Below are positions 1-8,674 of a DNA stretch of 64,000 bases, one piece after another; position 1 is the stretch's first letter; each line of letters begins with the position of its first letter. The stretch is from NCBI RefSeq assembly GCF_002087085.1, contig NZ_MWQY01000006.1, forward strand, positions 124,001 to 188,000, read 5' to 3'. The translations under genes were made by a program, and so were the position numbers. Source of the DNA: Marispirochaeta aestuarii (GTDB lineage: Bacteria > Spirochaetota > Spirochaetia > JC444 > Marispirochaetaceae). The notes beneath the pieces are model-generated. The model was not told the DNA's origin. It saw nothing but the letters and a program-made list of their open reading frames with translations, and did not search any database.

Positions 1-451
1 CTTTGTTGTCGACCACGACCCCGCCGCCGATACCGGTCCCGATGGTCAGGTATAAAAAGGTATCGCAGCCCCGTCCGGCACCATAGAGCCCTTCTCCCAG
101 GGCTGCGGCGTTTGTATCCGTGTCGAAACCGACGGGCACATTCATTCTGTTTGTAAAGAATCCGACAATATCGGTATCGGCCCACAGTATCTTAGGCGTC
201 GAGGTAATATTCCCGAAGGTATCTGAAGAAAGATCCAGATCCACCGGACCGAAGGAGCCGATACCCAGGGATGCAATGGGCCCCAGATCCTTTTCGCATC
301 CGCTAAAGAACTCATACGCCCGCATCATGGTCTCTTCCGGTGTTGTCGTGGGGAAACGGGTTTCCCTGAGTATTTCCACCGGTGAGTAGCCGACAGCGCA
401 GACAAATTTTGTACCCCCGGCTTCGATTCCGGCAAGCAGCGGTTTGGACAT
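1..451 (-). CDS. ROK-family sugar kinase (fructokinase-like), 3' end outside the window
   Basis: Only the first 150 codons are present; the gene runs off the left edge. The N-terminus reads MSKPLLAGIEAGGTKFVCAV, the GIEAGGTK phosphate-binding start typical of ROK fructokinases (YdhR/ScrK type). Further on, DTDTNAAALGE and TIGTGIGGGVVVD match the ROK sugar-binding and second phosphate-binding motifs. By family it phosphorylates a hexose, probably fructose, in the cytoplasm; the exact sugar cannot be told from this half. The start ATG at 451 follows AAGGAG at a good distance. The gene is divergent from the tetR-led operon. The zinc-binding part of the ROK signature lies outside the window. Confidence 0.85.
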   Translation of the reverse strand, partial: MSKPLLAGIEAGGTKFVCAVGYSPVEILRETRFPTTTPEETMMRAYEFFSGCEKDLGPIASLGIGSFGPVDLDLSSDTFGNITSTPKILWADTDIVGFFTNRMNVPVGFDTDTNAAALGEGLYGAGRGCDTFLYLTIGTGIGGGVVVDNK

Positions 452-564
452 TATGCACTCCTTTTTACATATCACTTATGGAGCATTCTATCCCGGTTTT
501 CTGATTCTGTCGCGGGGTGCGAAGAACCCACCTCAGGCTCCTCCCGGGTCAAATCCAGCTCAAC

Positions 565-580
565 TTAAACAAAAGTTTAA
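565..580. repeat. 16-bp palindrome upstream of tetR
   Basis: TTAAAC-aaaa-GTTTAA is a perfect 6-bp inverted repeat with a 4-nt centre. It sits between the divergent sugar kinase and tetR, about 60 nt before the tetR start. It has no following T-run, so it is more likely a protein-binding site than a terminator. Which regulator would bind it is unknown. Confidence 0.4.
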
Positions 581-591
581 CACGAAATAGC

Positions 592-638
592 TTGACCATC
601 CCCACAAACATTATTACACATACAGACAGGTTGTATGT
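592..638 (+). promoter_or_regulatory. Promoter and candidate TetR/AcrR operator of the efflux operon
   Basis: A possible -35 TTGACC (592-597) is followed at 17 nt by a weak -10 TACACA (615-620). Overlapping and just downstream is ACATACA-n7-TGTATGT (618-638), a perfect 7-bp inverted repeat. It ends 3 nt before the tetR ATG. The half site ACATACA/TGTATGT resembles the E. coli AcrR operator, which contains TACATACA...TGTATGTA. The position suggests autorepression of tetR and the efflux genes. Confidence 0.6.
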
Positions 639-641
639 ATC

Positions 642-1256
642 ATGAGACGGACCAAGAAAGAAGCAGAACAGACCAAGGAATCCATCTTTCAGGCGGGGAT
701 AGAACTGCTGGCCAAAAAGGGGATTCATGAAACCTCCATGAGCGATATAGCCAGGGCAGCCGGCGTTACGCGGGGGGCCATCTACTGGCACTTCGAGAAC
801 AAGGAGGCCCTCCTGCGGGAGATCCACGGACGACTCCAGAATTTCTATCAGAGCCTGGTGGATGCTGTGCGCAATGATTCAGCTTCCCTTACAGAAAGCC
901 TCAACAAGACAGTACGACAGCTTTTTAAGAAATACCGGAAGGACGCCGCCTTCAGGCGCCTCCAGGACCTGAGTATCAAAATAAGTGTGCTCTATGCAGG
1001 AAATGATTCCATGGCGAATGATATAATTAAAACAGAAGAGCAGGATATCCGGCTCTTCTGTGAGGCCGTTAATGACAGTCCTGTAACCAAAAGTTGTACT
1101 CCTCTACAGCTCTTCATGATAATGGAATCACTGATTGGGGGCCTCCTGATCCGCCAGTACATACGTCAGGAGTTATTAAGCGATGAAGATATAGATGCCG
1201 CCGTGGCTTTCATAGTCAGGGGTTTTTCCGGCATCGGTGAAATTTCAGATAACTAA
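642..1256 (+). CDS. TetR/AcrR-family transcriptional repressor
   Basis: A 204-residue protein of normal TetR length. Residues about 10-60 form the HTH domain: QTKESIFQAGIELLAKKG, then TSMSDIARAAGVTRGAIYWHF, which closely follows the AcrR/TtgR pattern. The C-terminal part is a helical ligand-binding region without recognisable ligand specificity. It is the first gene before the adaptor, RND pump and TolC genes (17 nt to the adaptor), so it probably represses this efflux operon and itself. The palindrome at 618-638 is the expected operator. The RBS is weak (AGG about 11 nt upstream), and the operator lies across the short leader. Confidence 0.9.
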   Translation: MRRTKKEAEQTKESIFQAGIELLAKKGIHETSMSDIARAAGVTRGAIYWHFENKEALLREIHGRLQNFYQSLVDAVRNDSASLTESLNKTVRQLFKKYRKDAAFRRLQDLSIKISVLYAGNDSMANDIIKTEEQDIRLFCEAVNDSPVTKSCTPLQLFMIMESLIGGLLIRQYIRQELLSDEDIDAAVAFIVRGFSGIGEISDN

Positions 1257-1273
1257 ACATCAGGAGAAAACAG

Positions 1274-2338
1274 ATGAATACTAAGCATTTACGAGTGCTG
1301 GCTATTGCAGCACTTTTGGCAGCAGCGCTTACCGGGTGTTCCCGGGAAGCTGAAGAGACAACCCGGAGCATAGACGAAATCCATGCCCAGGAAGGGATTC
1401 CCGTACGGGTTCGGGAATTAAAGCCGGAAACCTTTACGTCCAGACTGGGCTACACATCGTCCCTTACCGGATCGGTGGAGTCCACAGCATCAGCCCTGAT
1501 CGGAGACGTAATCGAGGAAGTTTTGGTTTCGGTTGGAGATTACGTGGAAAAAAACCAGGTTGTCCTGAGCTTTCCGGCGGACAATGCTTCGCTGAATTAT
1601 GAGCAGGTCAGGATCAATTTTGAGAACGCGAAAACCTCCTTCGAACGGATCAGCAGACTCTACACCGCCGAGCAGGGAATCTCCCGGCAGGATTACGACA
1701 ACGCCCGCACCCAGTACGAGATAGCCAAGGCCAACTGGGACACGGTACGGAAAATGAAGGACGTCCGGGCCCCGATCTCCGGGTACCTGACCCGGCTCAA
1801 CGTATTGGAGTCAGACAATGTGAGCCCCGGCGACCCCCTCTTCACGATTTCCAACCACACAAAGCTCAAGAGCACTGTCTGGGTCACCGACCGGGAAATC
1901 GGCAGGATCTCGGTGGGGCAGGAAGCAATCGCCGCCTGGCGGGAACATACTCTTCCCGGACGGGTCATCCAGGTCGATATGGCCATGGACCAGGAACGCA
2001 AGGCCTTTGCAGTAAAACTGGAGTTCGAGAACCCTGATCTTACTGTGCCCAGCGGCATAACCGCGGATATCGGTATTGAGGTCTACTCCAACGACAACAG
2101 CCTTATCGTAGACATGGGAGAGTTTGTAGAGAGCGTCGACGGTCGCTATGTTTTCCTCGCGGAAAACGGTGTCAGTAAACGACGGGAAATCACAACCGGT
2201 CAGCAGGAGGGACTCAAGTTCGAGGTCCTCAGCGGACTGACCCCGGGGGATACCCTGATTACCGAAGGAGTCAACCTGGTCTCCGACGGAAGCAAGATCC
2301 GGATAATCGCCGCCAACGAAAGCGTAGCCAGGCAATAA
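1274..2338 (+). CDS. RND efflux periplasmic adaptor (membrane fusion protein), lipoprotein
   Basis: A 354-residue HlyD/AcrA-type adaptor. The N-terminus is a lipoprotein signal with lipobox LTGC (Cys at about residue 22), so the mature protein is anchored by lipid. A biotinyl-lipoyl-like domain (IGDVIEEVLVSVGDYVEKNQVV), an alpha-helical hairpin (about 110-160) and beta-barrel domains (VRAPISGYLTRLNVLESDNV onward) appear in the normal order. It bridges the RND pump encoded 20 nt downstream and the TolC channel. RBS AGGAGA precedes the ATG. The substrate is not predictable. Confidence 0.92.
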   Translation: MNTKHLRVLAIAALLAAALTGCSREAEETTRSIDEIHAQEGIPVRVRELKPETFTSRLGYTSSLTGSVESTASALIGDVIEEVLVSVGDYVEKNQVVLSFPADNASLNYEQVRINFENAKTSFERISRLYTAEQGISRQDYDNARTQYEIAKANWDTVRKMKDVRAPISGYLTRLNVLESDNVSPGDPLFTISNHTKLKSTVWVTDREIGRISVGQEAIAAWREHTLPGRVIQVDMAMDQERKAFAVKLEFENPDLTVPSGITADIGIEVYSNDNSLIVDMGEFVESVDGRYVFLAENGVSKRREITTGQQEGLKFEVLSGLTPGDTLITEGVNLVSDGSKIRIIAANESVARQ

Positions 2339-2358
2339 GGCGAAAGGAGCCCCATTGT

Positions 2359-5300
2359 ATGATACTCTCTGATTTATCGATTAAACGGCCGGTCATGATA
2401 ACCATGTTCCTGGCCGCTCTTTTACTCTTCGGTGTGATCAGCTTTTTAGGTCTGGCCCTGAACCTGATGCCGGAGATGGATATTCCCTATGTTACCGTCC
2501 AGACGATCTACACCGGAGCAAGTCCCGAGCAGATTGAGGCCCAGATAACCCGGAAGATTGAAGACGAGGTCGGGACAGTCAGCCGCATAAAGAACATCAC
2601 CTCCTACAGTCTGGATTCGGCATCCATCATGATTATCGAGTTCGAACTTGGCAAAGATCCCGACACGGCTACCCGGGAGATCAAGGACAAGGTCGACTCC
2701 ATTATCAACGATCTGCCCGATGAAGCGGACGCCCCGATTGTGGAAAAGGTCGACATAACCGCCTTCCCCATCGTTGAGGTAATCATGGGCGGCAACATTG
2801 AAGCCACTGAACTCAACGAGCTTGCCGACAATGTCGTCAAGGAACGCCTCTCCCGTATCGAGGGAGTCGGATCCGTGAGTTTAAGCGGCGGTAAAGAACG
2901 GGAAATCCGGGTTGAGTTTGACAACCGGGTAGTCTACGAGAAGAATATCTCCCTGACCCAGGTGGGGCAGATCCTGGCGGCGGCCAATTTCAACCTGCCG
3001 GGAGGAAACTTCCAGACCGAAGGCCGGGACTTCTCCGTCCGCATGGAAGGGGAGTTCGAAACCCTGGCGGAGCTCTCTAACCTGGATATCCCCACCTCCG
3101 CAGGAACCTCAAAGCTCAGCAATATAGCCGAGGTCCGGGACACCGGCGCCACAGTCCGGGAACGCACAGTCTTTTTCGATAACAGGCTGAAGGAGCGGGA
3201 CGAAAACACCGTTCGTATCAGCATAATCAAGAGCCCCGACGGCAACGCGGTTGAGGTTGCAGAGGGCGTCCGGGAGGCGCTTCCCGACCTTGTTTCCCAG
3301 CTTCCAGCCGGGGTAAACCTGGAGGTAATCCGGGACGAGTCGGACTTTATTCAGGGGACGGTGGACGATACCCTTTCCAATATTTTAATGGGTATCGGAC
3401 TGACCGCCCTGGTCATCCTCTTCTTCCTGCACGATCTTCGCTCGACTGTTATTGTCGCCCTGGCCATGCCCATGTCGATAATTCCGACCTTTCTGATAAT
3501 GAGCGTAATGGGCATGTCCCTCAACCTTATGTCCCTGATGGGACTTTCCACCGCCGTCGGTGTACTGGTCATGAACTCGGTTGTAGTTCTAGAAAACATC
3601 TTCCGGCATAAAGAGATGGGTCATGATAAGCGGACCGCCGCCGCCAGGGGGACCTCAGAAGTCGTGGTAGCTGTCGTGGCATCCACCATGACCAACGTCG
3701 CGGTTTTTCTACCCATGGCGAACATGAGCGGCATGGCGGGACTCTTTCTTAAAGAGTTCGCTGTTACCGTTGTCATTGCCACCCTCTTTTCCATGCTGAT
3801 CTCCTTTACCCTGACCCCGATGCTGGCCTCGATCCTGCTCCCGGAGCATGACACCAAGAAACACCCCATCGGCCAGCGTCTTGAGGCCTGGTTCAGCGGA
3901 CTGGAATCGGGCTATAAAAGGCTTCTGTCGCTCCTTTTGAAAAGCAAAACCCGCTCTACACTCCTCATAGGCGGAACCCTCGTCGCTTTTGTCGTCACCA
4001 TGCTCCTCTTCAGCAGGGTTCCCTTTGAATTCGCCCCCTTCATGGACCAGGGACAGATCGAAATAAAGGTAGAGCTCCCCGAGGGCAGCAACCTGAGCCG
4101 AAGCGCCAGGACGCTGGAAGCGGTGGAATCGCGGATTGCCGAATTTCCTGAGGTCAAAACCGTTACCACGACCATCGGGTCCCTTTCCCAGATCGACCGG
4201 GGAACAAACCTGGCGGTCATGAGTGTCGCCCTTGCGGACAAGGATGAGCGCGACGCTTCGACGGTGGAACTCGCGGCGGAGTTCAGCGGCCACCTGGCGG
4301 ACATACCCAACGCCAGAATACGGGTGACCCCGGTAAATGGAATGGGAGGAGGAAGAGGATCCCAGGTCTCCTTCTATCTGCAGGGGGAGAATCTGGCCCA
4401 GGTGGAAATATACCGCCAGGAGCTTGTATCCCGTTTACGGCAGATCCCCGGACTCATAAACGTATCCACATCCACGAAACCCGGCACCCCTGAGATTGTC
4501 CTGAGACCTGACAGGATGAAGCTGAGCGAAGCGGGGCTTTCGGTTCAGCAGCTTGCCATGACCATGCGGGCAGCCGTGGAAGGTATGGTTATGACCACCT
4601 TCAAGGAACGGGGACAGGAGTACGATGTGCGGGTCACCCTGAACGACGAGGATGTTTCGGGCATTGAAGAGATAGAAAACATTCTCCTTCCCACGAAGGC
4701 CGGCATATACCCCATATCTCACTTTGCCGAAGTACAGACAGGCAAGGGTATCAACCAGATCCTGAGAGTGAACAAGACAACCTCGGTAGAGTTTACCGGC
4801 GATCTTGCCCCGGGATACGTACTGGGAGAGATTACCGGCAGCATCGACAGTACCGTTGCCAATATGGATATGGAAGAGGGAGTCAGCATGCGCTGGGCTG
4901 GAAACGCCGAGATGCTGCAGGAGACCATCATGGACATGCTCTTTGTCTTTATTCTGGCAGTGGTGCTAACCTACATGCTGCTGGCGGCAATCCTGGAGAA
5001 GTTCGGTCAGCCGGTCCTGATCCTCTCCACTATTCCTCTCTCCCTGATGGGTGTGGTACTGGCTTTTCTGCTCACTGACAAAACCATGAACATGGTCTCC
5101 ATGCTGGCCATCGTAATGCTGGTTGGAATGGTGGTAAACAACGCCATCCTGATCCTGGATTACGCCAATCAGCTCAGGGCCGGGGGAATGAATGTTCACG
5201 ACGCCATACTCGAAGCCGCTCCCACCAAGCTAAAACCCATAATCATGTCCAACCTGGCCACCATGCTGGGCATGCTGCCCATGGCACTGGGAATCGGGGC

Positions 5301-5442
5301 TTCGGGAGCCGAGATGCGTCAGCCCATGGGTATCGTCAGCATCGGTGGACTCTTCGCCGCTACCTTCCTGTCGCTGTTCGTGATACCGGCACTGGAAAAT
5401 TCCATCGAGTCGCGTAAAGTACGACGCGCCAAAAGTACATAA
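2359..5442 (+). CDS. RND-family efflux transporter, inner-membrane pump
   Basis: 1027 residues, the usual AcrB/HAE1 length, starting MILSDLSIKRPVMITMFLAA as many RND pumps do. Two repeats of one membrane helix plus a large periplasmic loop plus a bundle of helices can be followed. The pump normally uses the proton gradient to export drugs, lipids or metabolites. Oddly, the TM4 pair equivalent to AcrB Asp407-Asp408 is Met405-Asn406 (GVLVMNSVVVLENI), and the TM10 lysine (AcrB Lys940) is Asn927 (GMVVNNAILILDY). The classic proton-relay residues are therefore missing. The gene lies in an operon with adaptor and TolC genes. Substrate unknown. Confidence 0.93.
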   Translation: MILSDLSIKRPVMITMFLAALLLFGVISFLGLALNLMPEMDIPYVTVQTIYTGASPEQIEAQITRKIEDEVGTVSRIKNITSYSLDSASIMIIEFELGKDPDTATREIKDKVDSIINDLPDEADAPIVEKVDITAFPIVEVIMGGNIEATELNELADNVVKERLSRIEGVGSVSLSGGKEREIRVEFDNRVVYEKNISLTQVGQILAAANFNLPGGNFQTEGRDFSVRMEGEFETLAELSNLDIPTSAGTSKLSNIAEVRDTGATVRERTVFFDNRLKERDENTVRISIIKSPDGNAVEVAEGVREALPDLVSQLPAGVNLEVIRDESDFIQGTVDDTLSNILMGIGLTALVILFFLHDLRSTVIVALAMPMSIIPTFLIMSVMGMSLNLMSLMGLSTAVGVLVMNSVVVLENIFRHKEMGHDKRTAAARGTSEVVVAVVASTMTNVAVFLPMANMSGMAGLFLKEFAVTVVIATLFSMLISFTLTPMLASILLPEHDTKKHPIGQRLEAWFSGLESGYKRLLSLLLKSKTRSTLLIGGTLVAFVVTMLLFSRVPFEFAPFMDQGQIEIKVELPEGSNLSRSARTLEAVESRIAEFPEVKTVTTTIGSLSQIDRGTNLAVMSVALADKDERDASTVELAAEFSGHLADIPNARIRVTPVNGMGGGRGSQVSFYLQGENLAQVEIYRQELVSRLRQIPGLINVSTSTKPGTPEIVLRPDRMKLSEAGLSVQQLAMTMRAAVEGMVMTTFKERGQEYDVRVTLNDEDVSGIEEIENILLPTKAGIYPISHFAEVQTGKGINQILRVNKTTSVEFTGDLAPGYVLGEITGSIDSTVANMDMEEGVSMRWAGNAEMLQETIMDMLFVFILAVVLTYMLLAAILEKFGQPVLILSTIPLSLMGVVLAFLLTDKTMNMVSMLAIVMLVGMVVNNAILILDYANQLRAGGMNVHDAILEAAPTKLKPIIMSNLATMLGMLPMALGIGASGAEMRQPMGIVSIGGLFAATFLSLFVIPALENSIESRKVRRAKST

Positions 5443-5454
5443 AGGAGATAGAAG

Positions 5455-6753
5455 ATGAAGCGTTTTATCCTGATTCTTACTGCTTTCAGTTTTCTCGCCC
5501 TGGGCCTGCCTGCCCAGGAGCAGAGCATAGATCTGGCGGACTTTCTCTCCCTGGTGGAAAAGAACAGCCTCGACCTTACGGCGGCGGAAACCGACCGGCT
5601 CCTCGCCGAGGCCCAGGAACGCCTGGCAAAATCCGCGATATACCCCATGATCGGCGGCCAGGCAGGCTATACCCGCAACTTTATCGAGATAACCCAGGAC
5701 ATGGGCCCCCTTGGGGAGATTCCCATGAATACGGACAACGAGTTCAGCTTCGGGGTATCCGTCGAGCAAGCTATCTTCGACATGAAGGCCTTCCGCGGTG
5801 TGGAGGCAAGCAGGGAATACCTCAAGCTCACAGGCTCCGCCTACGAAGCTACCCGTCAGGCCATAATGACGGCTGCCAAGAAACTCTTTTACCAGTCCCT
5901 TCTGCTGCAGAAGGTGCTGGAGGTACGGGAGTCCTCCCAGGCGAATGCCTACGATACCTTCCAGGAAACCCGGGCGAAGTTCGAAAACGGAATAGCCTCG
6001 AAGATGGACGTTCTGCGGGCGGAGGTCAACTGGAAGGTTACCATCCCCGAGACCACCCAGGCGGCGAAAAATCTGGATGTCGCCCTGAACAACCTTAAGA
6101 ACATGGCGGGTATAGCCCCGGAAGAGACGATACAGCTTTCCGGCTCCCTTATGGAGTACCCGGAGCTTCCGCCGAAACTGCCGCTCCAGGAGATTCTGAG
6201 CTCCCGTCCGGATTACGAAGCCCTGCTGAACCAGCGTCAGCTTCAGGAGATCAACGTGGCAGCCAAAAGGGCCGAGTTCTATCCCAGCCTTTCCGCCAAT
6301 ATTACCTACGGCTGGCAGGCGGCGAACAACGAGTTCGACTTATCGGATCCCACGGATTCCTTAAGCGCGGGGCTGACGGTGAATATTCCAATCTTTTACG
6401 GAGGAAGCCGCTTTGCCCAGCTGGATCAGGCCAGGCTCGAGCTGGAGCAGACCCATACCAGCATCGCCAAAAAACAGGACGACGTCCGCACCCAGATTGA
6501 ATCCATCCGCCTGAGCCTGAAGGAAGCCTCCGACCGCATCGAGTCCGCCCGGCAGACCCTGAGTACCGCCGAACAGGCCTACGAGATAACCAGCACCTCC
6601 CTGGAAAGCGGTCTCGCTACCCAGCTTGAATTGAAGGATGCCCGCCTGAGCCTGGAAGGGGCCCAGCTCCAGTACTATTCGGCTATTTTCGATTACCTGA
6701 ACGCCTACTTCGACTGGCAGTCCGCTGTCGGCGTAGGAGCGGAACTGCTATAG
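5455..6753 (+). CDS. TolC-family outer membrane efflux channel
   Basis: A 432-residue protein with a cleavable signal peptide (MKRFILILTAFSFLALGLPAQ). Two structural repeats of the TolC fold are visible, each with long amphipathic helices, for example around 120-220 and 330-400, and strand regions such as YPSLSANITYGWQ. It starts 12 nt after the RND pump stop with RBS AAGGAG, so it is translated from the same operon. It forms the outer membrane exit duct for the pump, which supports a two-membrane cell envelope. Confidence 0.92.
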   Translation: MKRFILILTAFSFLALGLPAQEQSIDLADFLSLVEKNSLDLTAAETDRLLAEAQERLAKSAIYPMIGGQAGYTRNFIEITQDMGPLGEIPMNTDNEFSFGVSVEQAIFDMKAFRGVEASREYLKLTGSAYEATRQAIMTAAKKLFYQSLLLQKVLEVRESSQANAYDTFQETRAKFENGIASKMDVLRAEVNWKVTIPETTQAAKNLDVALNNLKNMAGIAPEETIQLSGSLMEYPELPPKLPLQEILSSRPDYEALLNQRQLQEINVAAKRAEFYPSLSANITYGWQAANNEFDLSDPTDSLSAGLTVNIPIFYGGSRFAQLDQARLELEQTHTSIAKKQDDVRTQIESIRLSLKEASDRIESARQTLSTAEQAYEITSTSLESGLATQLELKDARLSLEGAQLQYYSAIFDYLNAYFDWQSAVGVGAELL

Positions 6754-6760
6754 ACAGCGG

Positions 6761-6802
6761 GGGCCGTTTCGGATATTCTTTTCCGCGTCGGCCCTCTTTT
6801 TC
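6761..6802 (+). terminator. Rho-independent terminator after the efflux operon
   Basis: GGGCCG (6761-6766) pairs with CGGCCC (6789-6794) across a 22-nt loop that has a small inner CGG/CCG stem. It is followed by TCTTTTT. It closes the tetR-tolC operon before typA. Confidence 0.6.
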
Positions 6803-6840
6803 GGCCCAACCTACCTTAGTATTCAAGGATACCAGTACAT

Positions 6841-8673
6841 ATGCCCCATCGCGACGCGAGAAACGAAAATTTACGTAACATTGCCATAATAGCCCACGTA
6901 GACCATGGTAAAACAACCCTGGTGGACTCCCTGTTCAAGCAGAGCGGGACCTTCCGAGATGGAAAAGAGACGGAAGAACGGCTCATGGATTCCATGGAAC
7001 TCGAGCGGGAGCGGGGAATCACCATCGCCGCCAAAAACTGCTCGGTCAGCTGGAAGGGCATAAAGATCAATATCCTGGATACCCCGGGGCACGCCGATTT
7101 CGGCGGCGAGGTCGAACGGGCCCTCTCCATGGTGGACGGGGCGATCCTGCTGGTGGACGCCTCCGAGGGTCCCCTGCCCCAGACCCGGTTTGTGCTCTCC
7201 AAGGCGCTGCAGGCGGGCCTCAAGATCATCGTTGTCATCAACAAGATCGACCGCTCCGACGCACGGCCGCTGCAGGTGGCTGACCAGGTGTCGGACCTGC
7301 TTATCGATCTTGACGCCACGGAGGAGCAGCTTGATTATCCCCTGCTCTTTGCCGACGGCCGTGCGGGTATAGCAAAAAATAGCCTCGAGGAGGAGTCCTC
7401 CGACCTGTCGGTACTCTTTGAAGCCATCCTCAGCGAAATCCCCGCCCCGGCCTACGAGTCTGCAGCCCCTTTCCAGATGCTGGTCTCCGACCTCTCCTAC
7501 TCCGACTTTCTGGGACGCCTGATTATCGGCAAGGTGGTCAACGGCAGCGCCCGATCCCGGGAGAGCCTTGTCTGTCTTGGAGAGAAGGACCGCAGAATGC
7601 CGGTGAATGTAAGCAAACTCCAGGTCTATGCGGGCCCGGCCCTGGTGGAAGCTCCGGAGGCCCGGGCGGGAGACATCGTTGTTCTTGCCGGGGTGGATGA
7701 GGTGCATATCGGGGATACCATCTGTACAAAGGAGAACCCCAAAGCCCTGCCCCGGATAACCGTGGACGAGCCTACGGTGGCCATGCGTTTTGCTGCCAAT
7801 ACCTCACCTTTTTCCGGAATGGAGGGTAAATTCGTCCAGTCCAGCAAACTCAAGGAGCGCCTCGAAAAGGAGACCCTCAAGAACGTATCTCTGCAGGTCG
7901 AGAATGCCGCCGACGGCGACGGCTTTATTGTAAAGGGGCGGGGAGAGTTTCAGCTGGCTATCCTGATAGAGACCATGCGCAGGGAAGGTTTCGAACTCTG
8001 CGTCGGCCGTCCGGAGGTAATCTACCGGGAAGAAAAGGGAAAGCGGACCGAACCCATAGAACACCTGGCGGTGGACTGCGAGGAACTCTTCTCGGGCATC
8101 GTCACCGAGAAGCTTTCCAAACGCAAGGGACGCATGGTGAGTTATGTAAATCACGAAAGCGGCCGGGTCCGCCTTGAGTTCAGCGTACCTTCCCGGGCCC
8201 TTATCGGCTACCGGGATGAGTTCCTCACCGATACCAAGGGGACGGGCATCATGAACTCCTATCTTACCGGCTACGAAGAGTACCGGGGAGATTTTCCCCA
8301 GCGCTTTACCGGTTCCCTGGTCTCCGACCGCAGAGGCGAGGCCGTAGCCTACGCCCTCTTCAACCTGGAACCCCGAGGCTCCATGTTTGTAGTTCCCGGC
8401 GACAAGGTCTACGAGGGCATGATCGTGGGAGAGCACAATCGGGAAAACGACCTGAATGTGAACCCCTGCAAAGAGAAGAAACTCTCCAATATGCGGGCAG
8501 CCGGCAAGGACGATAATGTTATCCTCTCTCCCGTCCTGCCCATGACCCTGGAACGGGCTATTCAGTTCATCCGGGAGGATGAGATGGTGGAGGTAACCCC
8601 CAAATCGATCCGCCTCAGAAAGCGTATCCTCGCCGCTTCCAACAGAAAGATCGCGGAAAAACGGGCGGGCTGA
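6841..8673 (+). CDS. typA: TypA/BipA translational GTPase
   Basis: 610 residues, the typical TypA length. The G1 motif is AHVDHGKTTLVDSL, the switch I region reads ERERGITIAAKN, G3 is DTPGHADFGGEVER and G4 is NKIDR, all near-identical to BipA. EF-G-like domains follow, then the BipA-specific C-terminal domain (for example GRGEFQLAILIETMRREGFEL). It binds ribosomes and assists 50S assembly and translation under stress. It has its own gap from the efflux operon, and its stop lies 1 nt from the stop of the convergent metal ATPase gene. Confidence 0.96.
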   Translation: MPHRDARNENLRNIAIIAHVDHGKTTLVDSLFKQSGTFRDGKETEERLMDSMELERERGITIAAKNCSVSWKGIKINILDTPGHADFGGEVERALSMVDGAILLVDASEGPLPQTRFVLSKALQAGLKIIVVINKIDRSDARPLQVADQVSDLLIDLDATEEQLDYPLLFADGRAGIAKNSLEEESSDLSVLFEAILSEIPAPAYESAAPFQMLVSDLSYSDFLGRLIIGKVVNGSARSRESLVCLGEKDRRMPVNVSKLQVYAGPALVEAPEARAGDIVVLAGVDEVHIGDTICTKENPKALPRITVDEPTVAMRFAANTSPFSGMEGKFVQSSKLKERLEKETLKNVSLQVENAADGDGFIVKGRGEFQLAILIETMRREGFELCVGRPEVIYREEKGKRTEPIEHLAVDCEELFSGIVTEKLSKRKGRMVSYVNHESGRVRLEFSVPSRALIGYRDEFLTDTKGTGIMNSYLTGYEEYRGDFPQRFTGSLVSDRRGEAVAYALFNLEPRGSMFVVPGDKVYEGMIVGEHNRENDLNVNPCKEKKLSNMRAAGKDDNVILSPVLPMTLERAIQFIREDEMVEVTPKSIRLRKRILAASNRKIAEKRAG

Positions 8674-8674
8674 G

